Shown in pieces: positions 1-9,113 of a stretch of DNA of 46,985 nucleotides; the stretch's first letter is position 1, and each line of letters starts with the position of its first letter. The stretch covers positions 1 through 46,985 of the forward strand of contig NZ_BJXA01000073.1 in the NCBI RefSeq assembly GCF_007990755.1, in the 5' to 3' direction. A program made the translations under genes and the position numbers. The stretch is from Nocardia ninae NBRC 108245 (GTDB lineage Bacteria; Actinomycetota; Actinomycetes; Mycobacteriales; Mycobacteriaceae). The notes under the pieces were generated by a model. That model worked only from the letters and a program-made list of their open reading frames with translations, was not told where the DNA came from and ran no database searches.

Positions 1-433
1 CCGCGGGACCGATGGAACGCCGGTGTCTGCTCGTAGGCGGGGAAGGTCCCGCGGAAGTCGAGGTGCAGGCTCAGCCCATGCTCGTTGCCGCCCAACGTCG
101 CTCGGGTGCCGAGCAGCGGTTCGGTGACCGCGTAGGTGTAGGGGCCGACCGTCCATGAGTCCAACGACGCACGGGAGTATTGAATTCGGTGGACAGGCGA
201 ACCACCCGCGCCTGTTTGCCGCCGATGGTGACCATTGCGTAGGCGTCCATCACATTGCGATTCGGGTAGCGGGCCAGCCCGGTCATCACGCTCACCTCGC
301 CGGAGGTGTCGAAGCCGTACATCACCACCCGCTCGGTCCAGCGCAGATCGCTTTGCGCCACATGGTCGAACGTGGTTGCCAGCTGGTGGCACAGCATTTC
401 GTCGTCGGGTACGAGCACCGGACTTCCCTTCAT
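1..433 (-). pseudogene. DUF7065-like protein, 5'-part, frameshifted
   Basis: This is the N-terminal part of a gene whose C-terminal end lies outside the window. The ATG at 433 opens with MKGSPVLVPDDEML and continues through RWTERVVMYGFD and GLARYPNRNVMDAYAMV, which resemble an uncharacterised actinobacterial lipocalin-like family (DUF7064/7065). That assignment is from memory. After LSTEF, near 178-182, the frame ends in nonsense. Shifting one base restores a good continuation (DSWTVGPYTYAV, GLSLHLDFRGTFPAYEQ) to the window edge. Restoring one base, for example an A in an AA run, would join the halves. The gene is divergent from a TetR gene with a palindrome between them, so it is probably that regulator's target. 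The function is unknown, and it may be intact if the indel is an assembly error. Confidence 0.6.
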
Positions 434-456
434 AGAACTGGTGCGGGTCAATATAT

Positions 457-477
457 TACGTTGCACCTCGCAACGTA
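457..477. promoter_or_regulatory. Perfect inverted repeat, likely TetR operator
   Basis: Arms TACGTTGC and GCAACGTA (8 bp each, no mismatch) surround a 5-bp spacer. The repeat lies in the 81-bp gap between two divergent genes, 24 bp upstream of the ATG at 433 and 38 bp upstream of the GTG at 515. Size and position fit an operator for the adjacent TetR-family protein, which would control itself and the gene at 1-433. The binding partner is inferred. Confidence 0.65.
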
Positions 478-514
478 TTTGTTTTGCCGATTCCCGCCCG
501 GTACGCTGCGCCGT

Positions 515-1111
515 GTGACGTCCACCGACCCCACCCGCTCCGCCGCGGGCCGCCCGCGCGACAGCCAGATCGACCACGCGGTGCTCGACGCCACCCGCGC
601 GCTGCTCGCCGAGGTCGGCTACCAGGACGTCACCATCGCCGCGGTCGCCCGTCGCGCCGGCGTCGGCACCGCGCCCATCTACCGCCGCTGGCCCGGCAAG
701 GATGCGTTGATCGAGGACGCGGTCTTCGGCTCCGAAACCCTCTGGTTGCCAGCGGTAACCGAGGACCTGCACGCCGACCTGATCGCCTGGGCCCGCCTAT
801 TTCTCGAGCGGGTCGCCGAGCCCGCCACGCGCGCCGCCGTGCCCGGCCTGATGTCGGCCTACCACCATGACCCCGCCCGCTACCGCGCGCTACACGACCG
901 CGCCGATCTCCCCGCCCGCAAAGCCCTCGCCGATCGGATCGCGCCCGCCATCCCCGACGGCGCCGACGAATCCGCCACCACCGACCTGGTTTTCGAGATC
1001 CTCGTCGCGCGCACCCTCACCCGCGGGGTGACACACGGCCTCGACGACGCCGAAACCTTCTGTCTCCGAACGGCCGACGCCCTGTACGCGATAATACGTG
1101 CCGGAACCTGA
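515..1111 (+). CDS. TetR/AcrR-family transcriptional regulator
   Basis: A 198-residue regulator. The N-terminal third is a TetR helix-turn-helix: ATRALLAEVGYQDVTIAAVA, then RRAGVGTAPIYRRWPGKDAL, the usual recognition helix with a Y-R-W-x-x-K-x-x-L ending. The C-terminal two thirds are helical and divergent, as expected for a ligand-binding and dimerisation domain. The reading frame stays open upstream, but the GTG at 515 gives the normal family length and leaves the palindrome at 457-477 in non-coding DNA. It is divergent from the frameshifted DUF7065-like gene, which it probably represses. The ligand cannot be read from sequence. Confidence 0.85.
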   Translation: MTSTDPTRSAAGRPRDSQIDHAVLDATRALLAEVGYQDVTIAAVARRAGVGTAPIYRRWPGKDALIEDAVFGSETLWLPAVTEDLHADLIAWARLFLERVAEPATRAAVPGLMSAYHHDPARYRALHDRADLPARKALADRIAPAIPDGADESATTDLVFEILVARTLTRGVTHGLDDAETFCLRTADALYAIIRAGT

Positions 1112-1156
1112 CGGCGAGTCGCCGCGCGGAACCGTCTTCGGTGTCATAGTGATTCG

Positions 1157-2053
1157 ATGGGTCGGCTTCGTGGCTTCGCCGCCATCGCCAGTGTTGTTTG
1201 TCTGCTCGGCATCTCGGGGTGCACGGACTCGTCCGCGCCGGAGGACACCCCGACGGCGCAGCCGCCACCGGTCAGCACCACGGGCAGTACCGATCAGGAC
1301 CGAACCATCCGCCTCGAATTCGGCGGTAAGCAGCGGTCTTACGTGGTGCACACGCCGCCGCGTTATCAGGAGAGTGCCGCCCTGCCGCTGGTAGTTGCCA
1401 TGCACTCCTACCCGGGTGATGCGGCGCAGATCGCCACCACCTCTGGCTTGAATGCCAAGGCGGACAAGGAGAACTTCCTCGTCGTCTACCCGGAGGGGTA
1501 TTCCCGCGCGTACAACGCCCTGATCTGCTGCGGTACGGAAGACGACGTGGGATTCATCAGGACGGTTGTCGCCGCGATGGTCGCCGAGTGGAAGGCCGAT
1601 CCGAAGCGCGTCTACGCCACCGGTATGTCCAATGGTGGCGACATGTCTTTCAAGCTCGCGGTAGAACTACCCGGCACCTTTGCTGCCATCGCTCCGGTCA
1701 GTGGCGGCTTCATCGGCGCGAAGACCGAGGAGGAGTCCTACAAGCCATCCGTACCGGTTTCGGTGGTCACCTTCCTCGGTGGCCGGGACCGCTACAACGG
1801 CCAGTTCGAAACCGGAATCACGCAGTGGCAGCAGCGGCTTGCGTGCGCGCCCGCAGAACCGGCCGTTACCTCGGCCAAGGGAATCACCCGCACGACGGCC
1901 AGGTGCGGCGACGGCAGCGAGGTCCAGGTCTACCGGATCCCCGAGATGGGTCACGGGTGGGCAGGCGCGGCGCAGGGCACGCTGTCCGAGCCGGACGCCG
2001 GGGTGAACGCGACCGATCTACTGTGGGAGTTCTTCGCGGCGCACGCGAAATGA
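1157..2053 (+). CDS. Secreted lipoprotein esterase, PHB-depolymerase (LpqC) type
   Basis: A 298-residue exported alpha/beta hydrolase. The N-terminus is a lipoprotein signal: a short basic start (MGRLR), a hydrophobic stretch and the lipobox I-S-G-C with the acylated Cys near residue 22. A Ser/Thr/Pro-rich linker follows. The catalytic domain starts near residue 50, with VVAMHSYPG as the likely oxyanion region, the nucleophile elbow G-M-S-N-G-G, and a C-terminal His in PEMGHGW. These fit the polyhydroxybutyrate-depolymerase/feruloyl-esterase superfamily, which includes mycobacterial LpqC. It should be anchored on the outer face of the membrane and cleave an ester. The substrate is unknown. 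It is convergent with the LuxR-type gene, with only 7 bp between the stops. Confidence 0.8.
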   Translation: MGRLRGFAAIASVVCLLGISGCTDSSAPEDTPTAQPPPVSTTGSTDQDRTIRLEFGGKQRSYVVHTPPRYQESAALPLVVAMHSYPGDAAQIATTSGLNAKADKENFLVVYPEGYSRAYNALICCGTEDDVGFIRTVVAAMVAEWKADPKRVYATGMSNGGDMSFKLAVELPGTFAAIAPVSGGFIGAKTEEESYKPSVPVSVVTFLGGRDRYNGQFETGITQWQQRLACAPAEPAVTSAKGITRTTARCGDGSEVQVYRIPEMGHGWAGAAQGTLSEPDAGVNATDLLWEFFAAHAK

Positions 2054-2060
2054 CCGCTGA

Positions 2061-5009
2061 TCAGCCCTCGCTCGCCACCAGCTGGTGCGTGTGAGCGGCG
2101 GCGGCCGCTTCGGTGCGGGTGGCGACGCCGAGTTTGGTGAGGATGCGGGAGACGTGCACGCCCGCGGTGTTGCCGCTGATGAAGAGTTCGGCGGCGATCT
2201 GACGGTTGCTCAATCCCTGGGTGACCAGGCGTAGTACGTCGAGTTCGCGCGGGGTGAGGCCGAAGGTCGACGGGCTTGCGGTTGCCGGTTCGGGCGACTG
2301 GTCGGTCAGGGTGAGTCCGGCTCGGTCGGCTGTCTGACGGACCTGCGCAAGCAGGGGAGTGGCGCCGAGATCGGTGGCGATCGTGGCGGCTTCACGCAGG
2401 GCTGCTCGCGCCGTGGGCCGGTTGCCTTCCGCGAGTTCGGCTTCGGCGGCACCAAGGAGGCTGCGGGCCAGTTCGTAGGGCTGATTCAATGCCCGCCAGG
2501 CTGATACGGCGTCGGACCACGCGGCGGCGCGGTCGGCGCGATGGGCGGCGTCGACGGCAGTGGTGACCGGCAAGGAGTCGGCGAGCGAGTCGAGGTCTAT
2601 TGGTAGTGCATCGATCTGGGCCGCGAGGACGAGCAGGGGCCACACTTCGTGATGGTGTGCCATGAGATCGTCGGCGGACAGGGTCTCGACGGCGATGTCG
2701 GCCGCACGCTGCGCCTGACCTAGCGCGAGTGCGGTCGCGCATTGGACGGTGCGCAGTTGGATCTGGTACTGCCGGGCCCACGGTCCGTCGCTCAGCAGGC
2801 CAGCGGCGGTGTTCGCGCTGGTCTCGGCTGCGGTCGAATCACCCTGTGCCAGCACAATTCTGGCGTGCGAGAGCAGCAGAGCCGCCTTACTGAGCGGCGG
2901 CAGTCGGTCGGTCAGGGATTCATCGATGAGGGTGAGCGCTTCGGGCCAGCGGCCGAGCGCGGTCAGCGCCTGCGCCCATTTGACCAACAGGATAGGACTG
3001 GCCTCGGCGAAGCGGAAGGTTTCGTGGGCAGCCCGCAGGCCCTGCTGTATCGCCGCGATCGCCGCCGCATAATCCCCTGCGGCGACGAGCACCGCCGATT
3101 CCCACAGCACCACGGCGATCAGCGTCTGCGGGTCCGCCGCGGCCGCTGCTGCGGCGTGCGCCTTCTCGAAACAGGCGATGGCGCTGTCCTGTTGGGCAAG
3201 GGCGTTATCGCGTTGCGCGGTGCCACCACCGGGTTGGCCGATGCCGCCGGTGGCGCTGCCGGGTTCTGCGGCAAAGCCGTCGAATTGGGCGACGGCACTG
3301 TCGGATCGGGCAGTGACGCTGGTGGATCGGGCGGTGGCGAGCCCGAGGTAGGCGTAAGCGCGGGCGGCCAGGGACATGGCGCCGAGCTGCTCGGCCACCT
3401 CGGCGGCGGCCAGCGCGTTGCGTTCGGCCTCGGTCGTGTTGCCGCTGAAGACCTGGGCGATGGCGAGCTCGGCCAGCACCTCACCGCGCAGCAGGGTCGG
3501 CGGATGCACGGGCAGCAACGCCGAGGCGCGTACCAGATCGTCGTCAGATCCCTTGCCGCTCTGGTTCTTCAGGGTGGCCCGGCAATAGAACAACCGGGCG
3601 GCAGGCTCCGGCGCGTTGTCGGTATCCACCAGCGGCAGCGCTTCGTCAGCGGCCTCGATGCCGCGTTCGACGATGCCGCCGCGGTAGCAGGTCTCGACGA
3701 CCTGCTCGAGCACCTGGAGCCGGTCGACGTCGATACGCCCGGCCGCGTCCGGGACGCTGTCCCAGAGTTCGAGCACTCGATCGAGGTGGTGCAGCCGTTC
3801 AGCGTGCGCGCCTGCGCTTTCCGCCGCCGCGCGCCAGGACGCGTCGAGTGCCAGCGGCAACTCCCCGGCGGCATGTGCGTGATAAGCCAGCGCACCGGCA
3901 CTCGATGATTCGCTGTCGCCGGTGAGCGCGTGGGAAAGCCTGGCGTGCAGTCGTTTCCGCTCTGCGGGCAGCAGGTGGTCGTAGACGGCGTCGCGAATCA
4001 GGATGTGCCGGAACTCGTACCCGGTGTCGTCCGCGGTGAGGATCTGCTGATCGATCAGTTGACGAAGCGCGCGATGCAAGGCGTCCTGGTCTAGTTCGGT
4101 GGCCGATTCGAGCAACGTGTGCCGCACCGGCGACCCCGCGACCGCGGCAAGCCGCAGCAAAGTCTGCGTCTCCGGCGGCAGCCCGGCCTGATAGCCGAGC
4201 AACAACTCCGACAGATCGGCGGGCGTGTCCTCCGGCGACGTGCTGAGCGCCTCGACGAACAACGGATTTCCCTTACTGCGCGCGTAGATTCGTGCGATCG
4301 TCCCGGGTTCGGGTTCGCGACCGAACAACGCGGCCAGCTGTCTGCCCACCTCATGTCGGGTCAACAGCTCCGGAACCACCAGTCGCACACCAGGATCCCG
4401 CCGCAGCGCCGCGACCAGCCTGCGCGTCGCCGCCGAATCCGCAGGACGATAGGTACCGACCAGCAGCAGATCGCGCTGCGCCGAATTGGCCACCAGGAAC
4501 CCCAGCAGTTCCCGACTCGAATCATCGGCCCAGTGCAGGTCTTCCAGCACGACGACCACCGGCCGGCCCACCGCGAGCTGCTCGAGCACGGTAAGAATTT
4601 CGCCGAACAACCGAATCCGATCGGCTTCGCCCTCGGCCGGCCCGGCATGCGCCGCCAGCTCGGGCAGCCACCCCGCCAACGCCGGCCGGGTCACCGGAAG
4701 CAGCGCGGCCAGCCGATCCACCCCGAGCTGCCGCACCAGCGCGCGCAGCACCGACACGAACGGCGCATACGGCACACCATTGCCGAATTCGGGACACCGC
4801 CCGGTCAACACCACCGTGTCCGCGCTGAGCCGCGAGCTGAACTCGGCAACCAACCGGGACTTGCCGAGCCCGCCTTCACCAGCGATCAGCACGGTATGCA
4901 CCGCCGGATCCCGATACGCCGCCAGCAATGCGGATACTTCCGCGGCCCGCCCGACAAAGGCACCGCAGACGGGAAGGCTCACCACCCCGCGATCATGCAC
5001 GGACCGCAC
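2061..5009 (-). CDS. Large ATPase LuxR-family regulator (LAL-like)
   Basis: A 982-residue signal-transduction ATPase. The N-terminus has FVGRAAEV (about residue 20), Walker A GEGGLGKS (about 45) and Walker B VVVVLEDLHWAD (about 150). A long helical TPR-like region fills residues 350-850. The C-terminus (about 915-970) is a LuxR helix-turn-helix, LTPRELDVLRLVTQGLSNRQ, ending with RILTKLGVATRTEA. Size and order match the LAL/MalT-like regulators that often control specialised or carbon metabolism. Between about residues 560 and 620 there is an odd Ala/Gln/Ser/Asp-rich stretch with two near-copies of an A-x-x-D-x-A-x-A segment, possibly an expanded TPR helix. The neighbours do not reveal its target. 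The start is the ATG at 5009; a shorter start after DRG is possible. Confidence 0.85.
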   Translation of the reverse strand: MRSVHDRGVVSLPVCGAFVGRAAEVSALLAAYRDPAVHTVLIAGEGGLGKSRLVAEFSSRLSADTVVLTGRCPEFGNGVPYAPFVSVLRALVRQLGVDRLAALLPVTRPALAGWLPELAAHAGPAEGEADRIRLFGEILTVLEQLAVGRPVVVVLEDLHWADDSSRELLGFLVANSAQRDLLLVGTYRPADSAATRRLVAALRRDPGVRLVVPELLTRHEVGRQLAALFGREPEPGTIARIYARSKGNPLFVEALSTSPEDTPADLSELLLGYQAGLPPETQTLLRLAAVAGSPVRHTLLESATELDQDALHRALRQLIDQQILTADDTGYEFRHILIRDAVYDHLLPAERKRLHARLSHALTGDSESSSAGALAYHAHAAGELPLALDASWRAAAESAGAHAERLHHLDRVLELWDSVPDAAGRIDVDRLQVLEQVVETCYRGGIVERGIEAADEALPLVDTDNAPEPAARLFYCRATLKNQSGKGSDDDLVRASALLPVHPPTLLRGEVLAELAIAQVFSGNTTEAERNALAAAEVAEQLGAMSLAARAYAYLGLATARSTSVTARSDSAVAQFDGFAAEPGSATGGIGQPGGGTAQRDNALAQQDSAIACFEKAHAAAAAAADPQTLIAVVLWESAVLVAAGDYAAAIAAIQQGLRAAHETFRFAEASPILLVKWAQALTALGRWPEALTLIDESLTDRLPPLSKAALLLSHARIVLAQGDSTAAETSANTAAGLLSDGPWARQYQIQLRTVQCATALALGQAQRAADIAVETLSADDLMAHHHEVWPLLVLAAQIDALPIDLDSLADSLPVTTAVDAAHRADRAAAWSDAVSAWRALNQPYELARSLLGAAEAELAEGNRPTARAALREAATIATDLGATPLLAQVRQTADRAGLTLTDQSPEPATASPSTFGLTPRELDVLRLVTQGLSNRQIAAELFISGNTAGVHVSRILTKLGVATRTEAAAAAHTHQLVASEG

Positions 5010-5132
5010 GGTTTGTGCCAGCCCCGGCGCCGGACGGGTAAATTAGCACCCCCGCGTAAAGACCTTTGTCCCCACCGAAATAACGAATTCTTGTGATTCG
5101 CAAGCCCCCTCGTTACCCGAAGTATTAACGGC

Positions 5133-6289
5133 ATGACAAGCACCGAGCTCCGCCCCTTCCGCATCGAGATCCCGCAGGCCGCCCTGGACGACCTGCACGA
5201 CCGGCTGGCCCGCACCCGCTGGACCGACGACCTGCCCGGCACCGGCTGGGAGCGCGGCGTGCCGACCGCCTACCTGAAGGACTTGGCCGGCTACTGGGCG
5301 ACGGAGTTCGACTGGCGCGCCATCGAAGCGGAACTGAACAAGCACCCGCAGTTCACCACCACGATCGACGGGCAGAACGTGCATTTCCTGCACGTCCGCT
5401 CGGCCGAGGCCGACGCCACCCCGCTGCTCCTGCTGCACGGCTGGCCCAGCTCGGTGGTCGACTTCCTGGACGTGATCGGCCCGCTCACCGACCCGAAGGC
5501 GCACGGCGCGCCCGACGCACCCGCTTCGATCTGGTCATCCCGTCGCTGCCGGGATACGGGTTCTCCGGCTCGGTCACCGAGGCGGGCTGGCACGACGACC
5601 GCGTCGCCGCCGCACTGGCCGAACTGATGGCGCGGCTCGGCTACGACCGGTACGGCGTGCAGGGCGGTGACCACGGCGCGTTCATCGCACCGCGGCTCGG
5701 CCGGGTGGACGCCGACCATGTGCTCGGCGTGCACGTCAACGCGCTGGTCACCTTCCCGAGCGGTGATCCGGGCGATATGGCCGCGCTGACCGAGGCCGAA
5801 CGGCAGCGGCTGGGCCGGATGAAGCAGTTCCAGGACGACGGCGCGGCCTACATGAATCTGAAGGGTTCCCGCCCGAACACCATTGCGCAATTGGTGGCGG
5901 ATTCGCCGGCCGGGCAGCTCGGCTGGATCGTGGAGAAGTACAAGGAGTGGGTCGACCAGTCGCACGAACTGCCCGAGCAGGCGATCGACAAGGACCGCAT
6001 CCTGGCCAACGTCAGCATCTACTGGTTCACCGAGACCGCACGCAGCGTAGCCAATTTCTACTACGAGCGGTTCCACGACACGAGCATGTTCGCCCCCGCG
6101 ACGAAGGGCACCGTGCCGACGGGCGTGGCGGTATTCAAGGACGGCGATTACGCGATCCGCCGCTTCGCCGAGAAGGCGCACAACATCACGCACTGGTCGG
6201 AGTTCTACTCCGGCGGCCATTTCCCGGCCCTCGAGGTGTCCGACCTGCTCACCGGCGATATCCGGGAGTTCTTCCGCTCGCTGAGCTGA
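5133..6289 (+). pseudogene. Epoxide hydrolase (EphB-type), frameshifted
   Basis: An alpha/beta-hydrolase epoxide hydrolase of about 385 residues, split by one frameshift at about 5515-5522. The first part (from ATG 5133) has the family N-terminal segment ending in [11 protein letters not shown] and the oxyanion motif L-L-H-G-W-P. After ...HGAPDA the frame turns to nonsense and stops at 5627. One base over, the protein resumes with [14 protein letters not shown], the nucleophile motif G-G-D-H-G (Asp attacks the epoxide), FYYERFHD and the C-terminal GGHFPALE, whose His is catalytic. All expected motifs are present across the two frames, so only the indel prevents a normal protein. No slippery heptamer or obvious stimulator is seen. 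It is a recent pseudogene or a sequencing error. Confidence 0.8.
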
Positions 6290-6298
6290 AGCACGAAA

Positions 6299-6339
6299 GA
6301 GGAAGGGGCAGGCGGCAATCCGCAGCCTGCCCCTTCCTC
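6299..6339. terminator. Bidirectional terminator hairpin
   Basis: A perfect 15-bp inverted repeat (GAGGAAGGGGCAGGC and its complement) with an 11-nt loop fills the 56-bp gap between the convergent epoxide hydrolase and cysNC stops. It has no long T-tract, as is common in actinomycetes. It should terminate both transcripts. Confidence 0.8.
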
Positions 6340-6345
6340 GTCGGT

Positions 6346-8181
6346 TCAGTCGAGACCCGACAGCCGGGCGAGAATAGTGGCCGCCATCGCCGCCGGATCG
6401 CCGTCGCCGGGACGCAGCACGAGTTCGGCCTCGGTGGGCGACTCGTACGGGTCGTCGATGCCGGTGAAGCCGCGGATCTCGCCCGCACGGGCCTTGGCGT
6501 ACATGCCCTTCGGATCCCGGGCCTCGCAGATCTCCAGGGGCGTGTCGACGAAGACCTCCACGAACGGGATGCCCGCCGCCAGGTGTGTCGCACGGACGCG
6601 GTCCCGGTCGGCACGGTACGGGCTGATCAGCGAAACCACTGCGACCACACCGGCTTCGGCGAAGAGCCGAGCCACCTCACCGACCCGGCGGACGTTCTCG
6701 ACCCGGTCGGCCGCGCTGAAACCGAGGTCGGCATTCAGTCCGTGCCGCAGGTTGTCCCCGTCGAGCAGGAACGCCGGGCGACCCGCCGCGACCAGTCGGC
6801 GTTCGAGTTCCACTGCGACGGTGGACTTTCCCGAACCGGACAGGCCGGTCAACCACACGGTGAGGCCACGGGTCGCGCGCTCGTCCCGTCCGACCGCGGT
6901 GGAATGCCAGACCACCCGCGACGACGGCAGGCTCGGGCCGGTGATCATGCCCGCGCCAACGGTGTTGTTGGTGGTGTCGTCGACCAGGATGAAGCTGCCG
7001 GTGAACCGATTGCGCCGGTACGGATCGAACAGCAGCGGCTGCCGAGTCCGTAGCTGGACGCGGCCTATCTCGTTGAGCGACAACGACTCCGCCTGCTCGT
7101 CCCGGTGCAGCGTGTTGACGTCGAGCCGGTAGTCCAGCGTGCGAACCTCGACGGTGGCGGTGCGCGTGGTGTGCCGGATGGTGTAGGTCGCGCCGGGGGT
7201 CAGCTGCGACTCGTCGGCGAACCAGCAGACCATCGCGTCGAGATCGCGTCCGGCGGTGGGTCGGTTGTTCGGCCGGCAGATCATGTCGCCGCGGGACACG
7301 TCGAGGTGGTCGGCGAGCTGCATGGTCACCGCCTGCGGCGGAAAGGCTTCCGTGACGGGCTTGCCGCCCGGACCCCAGATGGCCGCGACGGTGGTGGTGA
7401 AACCAGACGGCAGCACCGCGACCTCGTCACCGGGCTTGAACACGCCACCCGCCACCGTGCCCGCGTATCCACGGAAATCCTGTGCGTGACTGCGGGTTAC
7501 GTACTGCACCGGGAACCGCGCGTCGATGAGATTGCGGTCGGAGGCGATGTGCACCTCTTCGAGGTGATGCAGCAGGGGAGTGCCCTCGTACCACGGCATG
7601 CTCGCGCCGCGGTGCACGATGTTCTCGCCGTCCAGCGCCGACATCGGCACGAAGGTCAGATCGAAGATGTCGAGTTTCGAGGCGAACTGGGCGAATTCGG
7701 TGCGGATCTCCTCGAACCGGGCCTGCGACCAGTCGACCAGGTCCATCTTGTTGACGCACAGCACCAGGTGCGGAATGCCGAGCAGGCTGGCCAGGAACGC
7801 ATGCCTGCGGGTCTGCTCCACCACGCTCTTGCGGGCGTCGACCAGGATCAGCGCGAGGTCGGCGGTGGACGCGCCGGTCACCATGTTCCTGGTGTACTGG
7901 ATGTGGCCGGGGGTGTCGGCGATGATGAATTTGCGCCGGGGCGTGGCGAAGTAGCGGTGGGCCACGTCGATGGTGATGCCCTGTTCGCGTTCGGCGCGCA
8001 GTCCGTCGGTGAGCAGGGCCAGGTTCGGGTAGTCGTCGCCGCGGTCGCGGCTGGTCCGCTCCACGGCGGCGAGCTGGTCGGTGAAGATCGTCTTGGAGTC
8101 GAAGAGCAGCCTGCCGATGAGGGTCGATTTGCCGTCGTCGACGCTGCCCGCGGTGGCGAGACGCAGCAGTGTTGCGGTCAT
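6346..8181 (-). CDS. cysNC: Bifunctional sulfate adenylyltransferase subunit 1 / APS kinase
   Basis: A 611-residue fusion. Residues 1 to about 430 are the GTPase CysN: P-loop [16 protein letters not shown]3 [12 protein letters not shown] and G4 NKMD. With CysD it makes adenosine 5'-phosphosulfate (APS) from sulfate and ATP, driven by GTP hydrolysis. The C-terminal part, about 175 residues, is APS kinase CysC: P-loop GLSGSGKST and [11 protein letters not shown], which phosphorylates APS to PAPS. The ATG at 8181 shares one base with the cysD stop (TGATG), so translation is coupled. The fusion is typical of mycobacteria and relatives. No PAPS/APS reductase or sulfite reductase is nearby, but a sulfotransferase is, which suggests PAPS supply for sulfation. 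That role is inference. Confidence 0.95.
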   Translation of the reverse strand: MTATLLRLATAGSVDDGKSTLIGRLLFDSKTIFTDQLAAVERTSRDRGDDYPNLALLTDGLRAEREQGITIDVAHRYFATPRRKFIIADTPGHIQYTRNMVTGASTADLALILVDARKSVVEQTRRHAFLASLLGIPHLVLCVNKMDLVDWSQARFEEIRTEFAQFASKLDIFDLTFVPMSALDGENIVHRGASMPWYEGTPLLHHLEEVHIASDRNLIDARFPVQYVTRSHAQDFRGYAGTVAGGVFKPGDEVAVLPSGFTTTVAAIWGPGGKPVTEAFPPQAVTMQLADHLDVSRGDMICRPNNRPTAGRDLDAMVCWFADESQLTPGATYTIRHTTRTATVEVRTLDYRLDVNTLHRDEQAESLSLNEIGRVQLRTRQPLLFDPYRRNRFTGSFILVDDTTNNTVGAGMITGPSLPSSRVVWHSTAVGRDERATRGLTVWLTGLSGSGKSTVAVELERRLVAAGRPAFLLDGDNLRHGLNADLGFSAADRVENVRRVGEVARLFAEAGVVAVVSLISPYRADRDRVRATHLAAGIPFVEVFVDTPLEICEARDPKGMYAKARAGEIRGFTGIDDPYESPTEAELVLRPGDGDPAAMAATILARLSGLD

Positions 8182-9113
8182 CAGAAGTAGCCCTCTCGTT
8201 TGCGATCTTCCATGCCCGCCTCGGAGATTCGATCGTCGGCGCGGGTGGCGCCACGCTCGGTGACCCGGGCCGCGGCCACCTCGGTGACCACCTCGGCGGG
8301 GGTGGCCGCGGTCGACTCCACGCAGCCGGTGCAAGTGGCGTCGCCGACCGTGCGGAATCGCACCGTGGTCTCGTGCGGCTGCTCGCCGTCGAGGAGTTGC
8401 AGGAAGCGGGTGTGCGCCAACAGCATTCCGTCGCGCTGCACCACCGGGCGGCGATGCGCGTAGTAGAGCGGCGGCAGGTCGATGCCCTCGGCGGCGATGT
8501 AAGTCCAGATGTCGAGCTCGGTCCAGTTGGACAGCGGGAACACCCGAATATGTTCGCCCGCACGGTGTTTGCCGTTGTAGAGGTTCCACAGTTCCGGTCG
8601 CTGGCTGCGCGGATCCCACTGGCCGTACTCGTCGCGGAAGCTGAATACCCGCTCCTTGGCGCGGGCCTTCTCCTCGTCGCGGCGCGCGCCACCGAAGACC
8701 GCGTCGAAGCCGCCCTCCTGGATCGACCGGAGCAGCGTGGTGGTCTGCAATCGGTTGCGGGAGGCGCGCGGCCCGGTCTCCTCGACCGCCCGGCCCGCGT
8801 CGATGTCGTCCTGCACGCTGCCGACCACCAGCCGCAGCCCGAATCGCGCGACCGTCTCGTCGCGGAAGGCGATCACCTCGTCGAAGTTGTGTCCGGTATC
8901 AATGTGCAGTACCGGGAACGGCAGCGGCGCGGGCCAGAAGGCCTTGGCCGCCAGGTGCAGCATCACCACCGAGTCCTTGCCGCCGGAGAACAGCAACACC
9001 GGACGTTCGAAAGTTGCCGCTACTTCACGGAATATATGTGCCGACTCGGCCTCGAGCACGTCCAGATGGGGTAGCTCGTAGGTGCTCGCCGTCGACTTCG
9101 CGTACTGGCTCAC
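8181..9113 (-). CDS. cysD: Sulfate adenylyltransferase subunit 2
   Basis: A 310-residue PP-loop ATP pyrophosphatase, the catalytic small subunit of ATP sulfurylase. Diagnostic segments are the PP-loop [56 protein letters not shown] and the C-terminal [15 protein letters not shown], close to the mycobacterial protein as I recall it. The start is a GTG at 9113 that overlaps the end of the IclR gene by 4 nt (GTGA). Its stop overlaps the cysNC start. So iclR-cysD-cysNC reads as one translationally coupled unit. A near-match to a KstR-type palindrome lies just upstream (9124-9137), inside the IclR coding end. Confidence 0.95.
   Translation of the reverse strand: MSQYAKSTASTYELPHLDVLEAESAHIFREVAATFERPVLLFSGGKDSVVMLHLAAKAFWPAPLPFPVLHIDTGHNFDEVIAFRDETVARFGLRLVVGSVQDDIDAGRAVEETGPRASRNRLQTTTLLRSIQEGGFDAVFGGARRDEEKARAKERVFSFRDEYGQWDPRSQRPELWNLYNGKHRAGEHIRVFPLSNWTELDIWTYIAAEGIDLPPLYYAHRRPVVQRDGMLLAHTRFLQLLDGEQPHETTVRFRTVGDATCTGCVESTAATPAEVVTEVAAARVTERGATRADDRISEAGMEDRKREGYF

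Noticed and set aside
5515-5630. Programmed frameshift in the epoxide hydrolase
   Set aside because: No slippery heptamer, stem-loop or internal ribosome site is apparent, and the family is not known for recoding. A simple one-base deletion explains it.
7105-8190. Long plus-strand open frame antisense to cysNC
   Set aside because: It mirrors a strongly conserved gene in a GC-rich genome and has no recognisable motif. The same applies to other long antisense frames, for example 4119-5096 and 2742-3908.
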